This document shows, in pieces, positions 8,118-17,093 of a DNA stretch of 64,000 nt. This DNA comes from Fusobacteriales bacterium (GTDB taxonomy: Bacteria; Fusobacteriota; Fusobacteriia; Fusobacteriales; Fusobacteriaceae). The stretch is from contig JAICDD010000010.1 of the NCBI GenBank assembly GCA_020063625.1, forward strand, positions 1 to 64,000, given 5' to 3'. The translations under genes and the position numbers were made by a program. The notes under the pieces are model-generated. The model was not told where the DNA came from. It worked only from the letters and a program-made list of their open reading frames with translations, and did not search any database. The first letter of the stretch is position 1. Each line of letters starts with the position of its first letter.

Positions 8118-9461
8118 ATGAATTTAAACAATGAAAAAATATTTTATCACATTTATCCATTAGGGTTTTCAGGAGCACCTGAAAAAAATGATTTTTATTC
8201 TGAGCCAATTAATAGATTAGAAAAAATAATAGAATGGATACCACATATGAAATATCTTGGAGTAAATGCATTATATTTAGGTCCAATATTTGAATCAGTA
8301 GAACATGGATATGATACTGTTGATTATTTTAAAATTGATAGGAGATTAGGAACAAATGAAACATTTAAAAAAGTAGTTAATGAACTACATAAAAATGAAA
8401 TTTCTGTGATAGTAGATGGAGTATTTAATCATGTAGGAAGAGAGCATTTCTCATTTAAAGATTTACAATATAATAAACAAAGTTCAAAATATATAGATTG
8501 GTTTAATGGAGTAGATTTTAGTAAAAAAAGTCCATGTAATGATCCATTTACATATAATACATGGGATGGACATTATAATTTAGTAAAATTAAATTTAAAA
8601 AATCATGAAGTAAAACAATATTTATTAGATGCTGTAAAATATTGGATAAATGAATTTAACATTGATGGAATTAGATTAGATGCTGCTGATGTACTAGACT
8701 TTGATTTTATGAGAGAATTATCAATATTAGTAAAGAATATGAAAAAAGATTTTTGGTTAATGGGAGAAGTAGTTCATGGAGATTATAGCAGATGGATAAA
8801 AGATGCTAAATTAGACTCTGTAACAAATTATGAATGCTATAAAGGATTATATTCTTCACATAATGATAAAAATTATTTTGAAATAGCACATTCATTAAAA
8901 CGTCAATTTTCTAAAGGTGGAATTTATGAAAATATGAGTTTATTTAATTTTGTAGATAACCATGATGTAGAAAGAATCACAAGTACTATAAAATATAGAG
9001 AAGATTTATATAATTTACATTTACTACTTTTTACAATACCAGGAATTCCTTCAATTTATTATGGAAGTGAATGGAAAATTTTAGGAAGAAAAGGTAGTAG
9101 AAATGATTTAGATTTAAGACCAGAACTAGATGTAAATCATATGAATTCAACTAGTGAAACTGATTTAATTAATTTTATTTCTAAATTATCACAAATAAGA
9201 AAAGACTTAAAATCATTAAAATATGGAAATTATAAAGAAATTTTTGTAAAATCTGAACAATTTGCATTTGAAAGAGAAATAAATAATGAAAAGACAGTAA
9301 TTATTGTTAATTCATCAAAAAATGAAATAATCTTAAATGAACATAGTATACCAGAAGGGAGATATATAGATGTTTTGAATAATAATGAGAAATTTGATTT
9401 ACGAAATAAAAAAGAGATAAAAATAAATCCAAATACTGGAAGAATTTTAAAAAAGATTTAA
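8118..9461 (+). CDS. Alpha-amylase family glycoside hydrolase (GH13), cytoplasmic
   Basis: The 447 residues carry all four GH13 regions: VDGVFNH (99-105), GIRLDAADV with nucleophile D188, GEVVH with acid/base E217, and FVDNHD (278-283). There is no signal peptide, so it acts in the cytoplasm, probably on imported maltodextrins. The N-terminus YHIYPLGFSGAP is typical of small bacterial GH13 enzymes. A strong AAGGAGG ribosome binding site precedes ATG. It is controlled by the TetR operator just upstream. The exact specificity cannot be read from sequence alone. Confidence 0.92.
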   Translation: MNLNNEKIFYHIYPLGFSGAPEKNDFYSEPINRLEKIIEWIPHMKYLGVNALYLGPIFESVEHGYDTVDYFKIDRRLGTNETFKKVVNELHKNEISVIVDGVFNHVGREHFSFKDLQYNKQSSKYIDWFNGVDFSKKSPCNDPFTYNTWDGHYNLVKLNLKNHEVKQYLLDAVKYWINEFNIDGIRLDAADVLDFDFMRELSILVKNMKKDFWLMGEVVHGDYSRWIKDAKLDSVTNYECYKGLYSSHNDKNYFEIAHSLKRQFSKGGIYENMSLFNFVDNHDVERITSTIKYREDLYNLHLLLFTIPGIPSIYYGSEWKILGRKGSRNDLDLRPELDVNHMNSTSETDLINFISKLSQIRKDLKSLKYGNYKEIFVKSEQFAFEREINNEKTVIIVNSSKNEIILNEHSIPEGRYIDVLNNNEKFDLRNKKEIKINPNTGRILKKI

Positions 9462-9469
9462 AAATTAAT

Positions 9470-9519
9470 AGAGAGATGAAAATGTTTATTTAATTAACTA
9501 TTTAGTCTCTCTTTTTTAT
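9470..9519 (+). terminator. Terminator after the amylase gene
   Basis: The stem is AGAGAGA / TCTCTCT with a long AT-rich loop, followed by TTTTTATT. Confidence 0.6.
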
Positions 9520-9672
9520 TGGAATTAAAAAAATTATTGAAAAATTTTTCAAAAAACAGTATACTGTACTAGTTGAATGGGATAAAAATATAAAGTTTTT
9601 TTTTAATTATTTAATGTGAAAAAAAAGACAAAAAAATAAAACTTTAAGCAAAAATTACAAGGGGGAATATTT

Positions 9673-10920
9673 ATGAAAAAAGATTTTTTTTACTTATTGC
9701 TAGGGAGAGTGTTTTTAAATATTGCAGACAGTATAACTATGGTATTTTTACCATTCTTTATTTATTCAAAAACTAAAAACAATACTTATTTAGTTTGGTT
9801 TAGTGCTTTATTTGTAGCAATGACAATTTTACCAGGATTAATAGGTCCAATTTTAGACAGAGTAAATAAAAAAAGAGGATTAATCATAACAAATATAGTT
9901 CAGATGATATCATTAGTATTTATATATTTTTTTATGATTAATGATAAAAATTTTAATTTATATATAGTATTTGTATTTGCAGGAATATTTATGTTATTTA
10001 ATATTAGTAGTTACATATTTCAACAAGCAGTAGTACCAGAAGTAGTAGAGGAGAAAGAGTTAGAAAAAGCTAATTCTTTTATGCAAATGGCATATGGTTC
10101 TGTTAATATATTTGCAGATTCAGTATCAGGTATATTAATTACTCTTATGGTTGGATATTTTGTGTTTGTTTTAAATATTGGATTTTTTGCAGTTTCATTA
10201 ATATTTTTTATTTTAATTAGACAAAGTAGAATTGAAACTTTTGAAAAAACACAAGAAAGCACAAAAAAAATTAAAGAAGAAACTAAAGAAAAAAATAAAA
10301 AATCTAATTATTTTAAAGAATTAAAAGAAAGTTATAGTATACTTTTGACAAATAAAATAGTGTTTAGTGTATTTTTTGTATCTATTTTACTTCAAACAGG
10401 ATTTCAACTTGTATCAACAATGATAGTAGCATATTATGTAGATAATAATTTGTCAGGATTATACCCAATTTTTGGAATGATTCTGTTTATAGGAATGTTT
10501 GTTGGAAATGTATTTTCTTCTAATAAATTAACAAATAAATTACTTCCATTTTATACATTATTTGTAGCATTTATGTGGTGCTTAAACTCAATTTTATTTA
10601 ATAACCCTTACTTTGTATTAGTAAATATATTTTTAGCAGGAGCTTTTGGAGGATTAATGGAACCAAAAGCAATATACTTATTACAAAATCAAGTTAAAGA
10701 AAAAATGGCAAGTACTATAGGAAATCTAATGTCTACTGTAAGTATATTTAAATTATTGATTTTATTATTAGTACCTGTTTTATACAATAAATTTTCTTAT
10801 AATGGATTATTCTTTACTTTTGGAATATTTTTATTTTTAGCTTTCTTTGGAGTGAAAAATATGTTTGTAAAAATGGAAGAAGTAAAAGTAGAAGATAGTG
10901 AAATTCCTGAATTATCATAA
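9673..10920 (+). CDS. MFS transporter
   Basis: This 415-residue protein has about twelve membrane helices, the MFS motif-A-like loop GPILDRVNKKRG between helices 2 and 3, and a charged cytoplasmic loop of Lys/Glu repeats in the middle (about 195-215). It belongs to the drug-efflux-like MFS branch, and the substrate is unknown. The ribosome binding site is AAGGGGG. A leader of ~150 bp precedes it, containing a long-range inverted repeat (TAAAGTTTT / AAAACTTTA). It may share the TetR regulon, but no operator copy was found here. Confidence 0.85.
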   Translation: MKKDFFYLLLGRVFLNIADSITMVFLPFFIYSKTKNNTYLVWFSALFVAMTILPGLIGPILDRVNKKRGLIITNIVQMISLVFIYFFMINDKNFNLYIVFVFAGIFMLFNISSYIFQQAVVPEVVEEKELEKANSFMQMAYGSVNIFADSVSGILITLMVGYFVFVLNIGFFAVSLIFFILIRQSRIETFEKTQESTKKIKEETKEKNKKSNYFKELKESYSILLTNKIVFSVFFVSILLQTGFQLVSTMIVAYYVDNNLSGLYPIFGMILFIGMFVGNVFSSNKLTNKLLPFYTLFVAFMWCLNSILFNNPYFVLVNIFLAGAFGGLMEPKAIYLLQNQVKEKMASTIGNLMSTVSIFKLLILLLVPVLYNKFSYNGLFFTFGIFLFLAFFGVKNMFVKMEEVKVEDSEIPELS

Positions 10921-10924
10921 CGAA

Positions 10925-11765
10925 ATAGTGAGAAGTGAATAGAATTGACAATGGCAAATGGACAATTGAAAAGTAGTGAGAAGTAAGAAGTGAGCAGTGA
11001 ATAGAATTGAAATTAGGCGCGGAAAAACGCGGATTAAATTTAGCACGAAGAAATAAGGACACGAAGGACACAAAGATAGAAAAATCAGAACCACAAAGAA
11101 AAACTAGAAACCACGGGATAGAAAAGAGAATTGACAATGGCAAATGGACAATTGAAAATTAATGAGAAGTAAGAAGGATTAAAAAATCAACGCAGAGTAA
11201 CAGAATAATCAGAGTATCACAGAGAAAAAAACAAATAAAATTAGCCACGGAAGAACACGGATTTAAGCGAATAAATATAGGATTAATAAAAAATGCGCCT
11301 TTTCGGAGGATATTAGATTTTCTTAACGAAGTGAGCGTTAAAAACCGAGAATGTTTGAGCTAAATAAATTTACGCAGTAAATTTATGAAACCACGTAAAA
11401 ATCTGAAAGATTTTTTAAGTGGGAAGCGAGTTTTCGAGGCACAAGCACAGCTTTCGGTATTTTTCTACGAAAAACACCTTAGATTAACACAGATAAACAC
11501 AGGATAAAAAAGGGAGAAGTGAGCAGTGAGAAGAATTGAAATTAGCCACGGAAAAACGCGGATTTATTTAGCACAAAGAAATAAGGACACGAAGAACACA
11601 AAGATAGGAAAATTAGAACCACAAAGAAAAAATCTTAGTGGTCCTTAGTGTTTTTCTTCGTGTACTTTGTGTAACAAAAAATTCGAGTTCATTCGTGTAA
11701 TTCGTGACCAAGATATCACGTGTTTATCCCGTGGTTTCAAAAAAATCCATGTAATTTGTGACAAA
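10925..11765. repeat. Modular intergenic repeat block C (largest)
   Basis: This 840-bp gene-free block is written in the opposite orientation to blocks A and B. It contains GACAATGGCAAATGGACAATT twice in part (near 10945 and 11132), three CCACGG/CGCGG phrases (11012-11034, 11241-11265, 11542-11566), a half copy of the 91-bp element (about 11056-11105) and one full copy (11585-11675). Between 11295 and 11480 is a run of short hairpins, including TTAACG/CGTTAA, ATAAATTTAC/GTAAATTTAT and AAAATCT/AGATTTT. Track ORFs over this block are not credible genes. Confidence 0.85.
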
Positions 11766-11796
11766 AAATATCATATAATACCTAAAAGGAGGATTT

Positions 11797-12509
11797 ATGA
11801 AAAAAATAGTTATATTTACTTTTTTAGTATTTTCAATAATTATACATGCAGATGTAGTAGAAATTAATAGTATATATGCAAAACTTTTAAACCAATATAC
11901 AAAAATTGGTGAAAAAGACAATATAATAACACGTTTAGTAGATTATAAAAATCTAAAAGATGATACAGATTATAAAAAATTAATAAACTTAATAGAAAAC
12001 TTTGATATTTCTACACTAAAAACTATTAATGAGAAAAAAGCATTTTGGATAAATATGTATAATATTTCAGCAATAAAAATGATTACCGATAATTACCCAA
12101 TTGAAAATATAAAAATAAATCTACTCTTTTTAATTCCGTATGGGATAGAAAAATAATTAAAATTAAAAACAAAGAGTACTCTTTAGATGAGATAGAAAAT
12201 AACATTTTAAGAAAAATGGATGATCCGAGAATTCATTTTGCAATAGTATGTGCTTCTCTTTCTTGTCCTACTTTAAGTGATAAGCCATATTATGATAAAA
12301 CAATTGATATGCAATTAGAAGAGTCTAAAAATAATTTTTTAAAAAATGAAACAAAAGGATTTGTAAAAAAAGGAAATAAAATATATATTTCTAAAATATT
12401 TAAATGGTTTCAGAAAGATTTTGGAGATATAAAAAAATATCTAAATCTTTCTGAAAATAGTAATATTAAATATCTTAGCTATGATTGGTCTTTAAATGAC
12501 TATAATTAA
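11797..12509 (+). pseudogene. DUF547 domain exported protein, frameshifted
   Basis: Two track ORFs are halves of one gene. The first (11797-12156) has a signal peptide and the DUF547 motif FWINMYNISAIKMI. Its frame then runs into an artificial tail. From about 12133 the next frame continues the family pattern with SVWDRKIIKIKNKEYSLDEI, then PRIHFAIVCASLSCP and a C-terminal domain ending at 12509. Restoring one T in the TTTTT run near 12125 would give LLFFNSVW and rejoin the halves. It is either a genuine frameshift mutation or a homopolymer sequencing error. The biochemical role of DUF547 is unknown. Confidence 0.8.
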
Positions 12510-13483
12510 ATATCATCAATAATCTCTATTATTTTCTTTTTACTATCTAAGTAAATTTTTGCACCTAAAGGAAAAGTTATTTTAGGATTAGAATGGCCTA
12601 TTTTTACATTGTAAATAATAGGCTTATTTTTATCTATTGCTATTTTTAATACATCTTTTAATTTAAAAAGTGTATCTTCCTCATGTGTATCTTTAAAGTC
12701 ACCAAAAATAATTCCTTTAGCATCTTTAAATTTTCCAGCTAATCTTAATTGATTTAGCATTCTATCAATTTCATATAATTTAGAACCAGATTCTTCAATA
12801 AAAAATATTTTATCTTTTGTATCAATTTCATAAGGAGTTCCTAGTGTAGAAATTATCATAGTTAAATTTCCACCAACAACTCTTCCAACAGTTTGTCCAG
12901 GAACAAGAGTTTTCATCTCTTCTCCTTCAGGATTTTTTATTCTATTAACTTTTCTTCCTTTTAATACTGTGTTAAAAAAACTATTATGAGTAAATCTATC
13001 AAGTCCATAATAAAAATCAGATGCAGCCATAGGTCCGTGATAAGTAATGAGTCCAGCTTTTTGATTTAATGCAATATGTAGTATAGTCATATCACTATAC
13101 CCTACAAATATTTTAGGATGTTTTCTAATCATGTCATAATCAATCATATCTAATAAACGAATTCCACCATATCCTCCACGAAGAGCTATTATTGCTTTTA
13201 CTTCGTCATCTAAAAATGCTGAGTGTAAGTCTTTTAATCTAAGCTCATCTTTTCCAGCTAAATAACCATAGTTAATGTAACAACTTTCTCCAAACTTTAC
13301 TTTAAACCCTAATATTTTAAAATTTTCTTCAATTTTTTCTAATTTATCAATAGAAGCATTTGTTCCAGGAGCTATTATCATTATGGTATCTCCCCAATTA
13401 AGTCTAGGAGGAGCTATCATCTCAATAGAATATCCGTATAGATTAATAAAAAGTAATAAAATTAAAAAAATAGATTTTTTCAT
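12506..13483 (-). CDS. ldcA: LD-carboxypeptidase (peptidase S66), exported
   Basis: This is a 325-residue S66 serine peptidase that cuts L,D bonds in murein peptides. The catalytic Ser is in GYSDMTILH, the Glu in FFIEESGSKLYE and the His in IGHSNPKITFP. An N-terminal hydrophobic signal (MKKSIFLILLLFINLYGYS) suggests periplasmic location, whereas many S66 enzymes are cytoplasmic. The gene is convergent with, and overlaps by 4 bp, the DUF547 pseudogene. The ribosome binding site is AAAGGAG. It is likely to act in peptidoglycan recycling or remodelling. Confidence 0.88.
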   Translation of the reverse strand: MKKSIFLILLLFINLYGYSIEMIAPPRLNWGDTIMIIAPGTNASIDKLEKIEENFKILGFKVKFGESCYINYGYLAGKDELRLKDLHSAFLDDEVKAIIALRGGYGGIRLLDMIDYDMIRKHPKIFVGYSDMTILHIALNQKAGLITYHGPMAASDFYYGLDRFTHNSFFNTVLKGRKVNRIKNPEGEEMKTLVPGQTVGRVVGGNLTMIISTLGTPYEIDTKDKIFFIEESGSKLYEIDRMLNQLRLAGKFKDAKGIIFGDFKDTHEEDTLFKLKDVLKIAIDKNKPIIYNVKIGHSNPKITFPLGAKIYLDSKKKIIEIIDDI

Positions 13484-13561
13484 AAAAACTCCTTTAATTA
13501 AAATTAATTATATTTAATATATTATATAAAAAATAAAATTAATATACAAATATTTTATTAT

Positions 13562-13590
13562 TTGACTTAAGTAGAAAATATGTTTATAAT
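13562..13590 (+). promoter_or_regulatory. Promoter of the diguanylate cyclase gene
   Basis: The promoter is TTGACT (13562-13567), exactly 17 bp, then TATAAT (13585-13590). A plausible start site lies ~25 bp before the AAGGGG ribosome binding site. Confidence 0.75.
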
Positions 13591-13622
13591 GAAATTAAAT
13601 CAATTATTAAGGGGTTAATAAT

Positions 13623-14648
13623 ATGGGAAATGAAAAAGAGTTAAAGAGGAAATTTAGTAAGCTATTTGTTATGGGAATATTTTCGTTATCATTTTTATCG
13701 ATTTTTAGTAATTTATTATTAAAATTTGATTTTGTAATTAATATAAAGTGGATAATAATAATGATAAGTTCAATATTTGTTTTAAGTTATGATAAAACTT
13801 CAATTTATTTTTATTATTTCATAACTCTTATACTTATTTTTGTGCCACTGGGATTTATTGATTCAGGAGGAAATTTACCTATATCAATTTCATATATTTA
13901 TATGTTATTATTTTTAGTAGTATATCTATTTGAATCAAAAAGAAAATTATTTTTAACAATATCTTTATTTATATCATTAGTTATAATATTGAATATAAAT
14001 TATTTTCACCGAGAAATAGTTCGAGTGTATTCTGATAATATTAAGTATTATGATACTATTTTTCAAGTTTTTCTAGTCTTTATTTTTAGTTGTTTAGCTC
14101 TCAATGTTTTTTGCAATATTCATAAAAAAAATCAAATTTTATTAAAAGAAGCTAATGAAAAATTAACAAAATTTGCTATGTATGATTCATTAACGAATGT
14201 TTATAACAGAAGGGCATTTGACGATAGATTGATATCATTATTAAATTCTAATGAACATTTATATGAAGATATATGGTTATTATTAATAGATATTGATGAT
14301 TTTAAAATAATAAATGATGAATGTGGACATGATGAAGGAGATAAGATAATAAAAGAGATATCAAATGCAATTAAAAATTATTTAGGCAATTATTCTTTTG
14401 TTGCAAGATGGGGTGGAGATGAATTTGCTATTATAACAAATTTGCCATATGTAAAACTGCATAGAAAAGTAGACTTGTTATTTAATAAAATACTTTCACT
14501 TAAAACCTGTAATAATAAAAAGATTACAATTAGTTGTGGGATAACAAAATTAATTCCAGATGATGAAATAAATCAAATTTTTATTAGAGCAGATAAACTA
14601 TTGTATAAAGCAAAAGAATTGGGAAAAAATAGATATTTATTTGATTAA
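13623..14648 (+). CDS. Membrane diguanylate cyclase (GGDEF)
   Basis: The 341 residues comprise five or six N-terminal membrane helices (about 14-165), a short linker and a GGDEF domain. The active site is RWGGDEF (262-268), with the substrate-binding region LIDIDDFKIINDECGHDEGD intact. The usual inhibitory RxxD site upstream of GGDEF is absent (GNYS instead), so product inhibition is probably lost. It should make cyclic di-GMP from GTP in response to a membrane signal. An HD-GYP phosphodiesterase is encoded ~6 kb downstream. Confidence 0.9.
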   Translation: MGNEKELKRKFSKLFVMGIFSLSFLSIFSNLLLKFDFVINIKWIIIMISSIFVLSYDKTSIYFYYFITLILIFVPLGFIDSGGNLPISISYIYMLLFLVVYLFESKRKLFLTISLFISLVIILNINYFHREIVRVYSDNIKYYDTIFQVFLVFIFSCLALNVFCNIHKKNQILLKEANEKLTKFAMYDSLTNVYNRRAFDDRLISLLNSNEHLYEDIWLLLIDIDDFKIINDECGHDEGDKIIKEISNAIKNYLGNYSFVARWGGDEFAIITNLPYVKLHRKVDLLFNKILSLKTCNNKKITISCGITKLIPDDEINQIFIRADKLLYKAKELGKNRYLFD

Positions 14649-14714
14649 AAAAAGTGGAATTTCTTGAATAAATAAAAAAGACGATAAATGAAAATATTTC
14701 TAAAAAAAATTAAC

Positions 14715-14751
14715 AAAACGAGCTCTTAAATTTCGAGAGCTCGTTTTAATT
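14715..14751. terminator. Bidirectional terminator between convergent genes
   Basis: The 12-bp stem AAAACGAGCTCT / AGAGCTCGTTTT gives a U-run for either direction. It belongs to a recurring ACGAG...CTCGT hairpin type also seen at 40622 and 52877. Confidence 0.85.
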
Positions 14752-14770
14752 TATTATTTTACATAATTTA

Positions 14771-15634
14771 TTATTTTACATAATTTATTAATTTTCCTAT
14801 TTTTTCTATTTCGCATTCAACAATATCATTTGATTTTAAATATTTAGGAGGATTAAATCCAGCACCAACTCCATTTGGAGTACCAGTAGCAATGATATCA
14901 CCTGGTTTTAATGTTAATCCTTCTGATAAAATTTCAATTATTTCACTAACATTCCATATCATTTTATTTGTTTCAGAGTTTTGTCTAATTTCATTGTTTA
15001 TTTTTAAAGAAATTTTTAAATTTTCATTTAAAGAAATTTCATCTTTTGTAATTATCCATGGTCCTATTGGACAAGTATCATCAAGACCTTTTCCTTTTAA
15101 CCATTGAGAATGTTTTTTTTGTAAATTTCTAGCGGTAACATCATTTAGAATAGTGTATCCAAATATATAGTCATTTGCTTTTTCTTTTTTTATATTTTTT
15201 CCTTCTTTACCTATAATTACAGCTAATTCAACTTCATAGTCAAGTGAATCAGTAATATCAGAATGTAAATCAATATTTTCTTCAAGACCAAGAGCTTTAT
15301 TTAAATGTTTTGTAAAAAATATTGGATGTTCTGGAATATCTTTTTTTTCATCAACAGTTTGAAACTCTTTAATATGCTCTATATAATTTTTTCCAATGCA
15401 AAATACTCTATTTGGCTCTTTAATAGGAGTAAGAATTTTTACTTGTGATAAATCAAGACTACTAGCACTATCGTAGTTAAAATTAAGTAGTTTTTCTTTA
15501 AAATTATCCCATTTTTTAATTAAGTGTAATAATTCAATATTTTCTCCTAAAATATCCTTAATTAATGTCACAGAGTTGTCATTAATTATTGCTGATAAAA
15601 TATTTTCTTCGTACATAATTGTAGCTAATTTCAT
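14771..15634 (-). CDS. Fumarylacetoacetate hydrolase family protein
   Basis: This 287-residue FAH-fold protein has metal-site regions FCIGKNYIEHIKE, SLDYEVELAVIIGKEGKNI and ATGTPNGVGAGFNPPKYL. Members hydrolyse, isomerise or decarboxylate small beta-diketo acids, and the actual substrate is unknown. It is cytoplasmic. The ribosome binding site is AAGGGGG. It is co-transcribed behind an AraC-type regulator only 10 bp upstream, which suggests inducible catabolism of an organic acid. Confidence 0.87.
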   Translation of the reverse strand: MKLATIMYEENILSAIINDNSVTLIKDILGENIELLHLIKKWDNFKEKLLNFNYDSASSLDLSQVKILTPIKEPNRVFCIGKNYIEHIKEFQTVDEKKDIPEHPIFFTKHLNKALGLEENIDLHSDITDSLDYEVELAVIIGKEGKNIKKEKANDYIFGYTILNDVTARNLQKKHSQWLKGKGLDDTCPIGPWIITKDEISLNENLKISLKINNEIRQNSETNKMIWNVSEIIEILSEGLTLKPGDIIATGTPNGVGAGFNPPKYLKSNDIVECEIEKIGKLINYVK

Positions 15635-15644
15635 TTATTCCCCC

Positions 15645-16466
15645 TTATTTTACATATTTTTTTATATATTGCTTTGGTGTAGCATTATAATATTGTTTAA
15701 AAAGTCTAATAAAGTGCGAAATATTATCAAAACCTAATATCATTGCAGTTTCAGTAACAGAATAATTTAAAAGTAAATTAACAGATTTTTTTATTTTTAT
15801 TTCATTTTGATATTTTTTAGGAGTAACTCCATATTCTTGTTTAAAATAATAATCAAGGTTTGATTGGCTCATATTTAAAATTTCAGATATTTCATAAATA
15901 GATAAAGCTTCATTACCATCTTTTTCTATAATTTCTTTTGCTATTTTAGCAGGATTATATTTATTTTGAATATCTTTTTCTTTTGGAATTTCATTAAGTA
16001 ATTGAAAAATAAGCTCTTGAGCGTATAAATCCATAAAAAATTTTGCTTCTTTTTCATTTCTTATTATATTTATTTTAAGATTATCAATAGAGTGAGATAA
16101 ATTATTAGAAAGGCTTAATTTAGTTATATTTTCCATATTTGTAAATTTTTTTTCTACTTTATTTGAGATTTTCTCAATTAAATGAGAATTAAATTCATAT
16201 ACAACAGCTTTAGTATCAGTATTAATCTCCATATTAACACTAGAATTTGGTGGGAGCAATAAAAATTCAGAAGAATTATATGTAAATGAATCATTATTGT
16301 TTATAGAAACTTTTTTCTTTCCAGATAAAATAGTACATAATCTATAATTATTATAAGATTTATAAGTATCTTTATATCCTTTAGATAAATCATAATATAA
16401 AATTTTTAAATATTCTGATTCAATATTATCATAATTTTCTGCTACTTTGTCAAAATTATTCAACAT
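15645..16466 (-). CDS. AraC family transcriptional regulator
   Basis: The 273 residues form an N-terminal cupin-like sensor domain (LLPPNSSVNMEINTDTKAVV) and a C-terminal double helix-turn-helix: SIYEISEILNMSQSNLDYYF and then VTETAMILGFDNISHFIRLF. It probably regulates the FAH-family gene directly downstream on the same strand and perhaps the divergent rhodanese gene. The ribosome binding site is GTGGTGG. Confidence 0.88.
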   Translation of the reverse strand: MLNNFDKVAENYDNIESEYLKILYYDLSKGYKDTYKSYNNYRLCTILSGKKKVSINNNDSFTYNSSEFLLLPPNSSVNMEINTDTKAVVYEFNSHLIEKISNKVEKKFTNMENITKLSLSNNLSHSIDNLKINIIRNEKEAKFFMDLYAQELIFQLLNEIPKEKDIQNKYNPAKIAKEIIEKDGNEALSIYEISEILNMSQSNLDYYFKQEYGVTPKKYQNEIKIKKSVNLLLNYSVTETAMILGFDNISHFIRLFKQYYNATPKQYIKKYVK

Positions 16467-16608
16467 TTTACACCACCACTTTTAAATTTAGTCTAATTTT
16501 ATGATAGCATATTGTTAAATATAATTCAATGGAAATGAAAAATAATTCTTTACATATTAGAATATTATAATATATAATAGTGATATCAATTAAATAGGAG
16601 GAAGAAAA

Positions 16609-16986
16609 ATGAAAAAAATAGTTTTATTGCTAATGTTTATTATTTTTACTATTTCATTTTCAGATGATGAAAAAATTTATAAAAATATTAATGTGAAAAC
16701 TTTTAGTAATTTAGTAAAAACAGGAGAATATATAGTACTGGATGTAAGAACACCTGAAGAATACAATAATGGACATGTGGCTAATTCTATAAATATTGAT
16801 TTTTATTCAAATAAATTTGTTGAAAACATTAAAAAATTAGATAGAAATAAAAAATATATATTATACTGTCGTTCTGGAAATCGTAGTGGAAGAACTATGT
16901 ATTTAATGAAAGAATTAGAATTTAATAGGTGGATTAAAATCATTATTAAAAGAGAATTATCCTTTAGTAAAATAATCAGATTTTAA
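16609..16986 (+). pseudogene. Exported rhodanese domain protein with frameshifted C-terminus
   Basis: There is a signal peptide (MKKIVLLLMFIIFTISFS) and a rhodanese domain with the active-site loop YCRSGNRSGR, so the catalytic Cys is present. After ELEF the annotated frame gives an atypical basic tail. The next frame, from about 16920 to the stop at 16973-16975, reads NLIGGLKSLLKENYPLVK, which is the normal end of a rhodanese. About 5-6 residues expected before it are missing, so a short deletion, probably of 16-17 bp between small T-rich repeats, is likely. The product may still fold partly, so loss of function is not certain. Confidence 0.7.
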
Positions 16987-17027
16987 AAATGGACTATTTT
17001 TTTTGAAATTTTGATTAGAAATAAATA

Positions 17028-17092
17028 TTACAATCATCTATAATATAAATATGTTAATTATTTATCAAAATTATTAAAGGAGATGATTGTAA
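17028..17092. promoter_or_regulatory. Perfect 12-bp inverted repeat spanning promoter and start of the ADH gene
   Basis: TTACAATCATCT (17028-17039) and AGATGATTGTAA (17081-17092) are exact inverse copies 41 bp apart. The left arm abuts a TATAAT -10 box (17039-17044). The right arm covers the GGAG ribosome binding site and ends just before ATG. It could be a two-site looping operator, or a hairpin masking the start codon if transcription begins upstream. Confidence 0.65.
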
Positions 17093-17093
17093 A

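Noticed and set aside
9541-9646. Possible operator AGTATACTGTACT before the MFS gene
   Set aside because: It does not match the TetR dyad, and the arms are too short to support.
10814-11143. Track ORF of 109 residues on the minus strand
   Set aside because: It reads through repeat block C and the end of the MFS gene, with no coding features.
11667-11921. Two overlapping track ORFs upstream of the DUF547 gene
   Set aside because: They lie in repeat text and overlap the real signal-peptide region; no ribosome binding sites.
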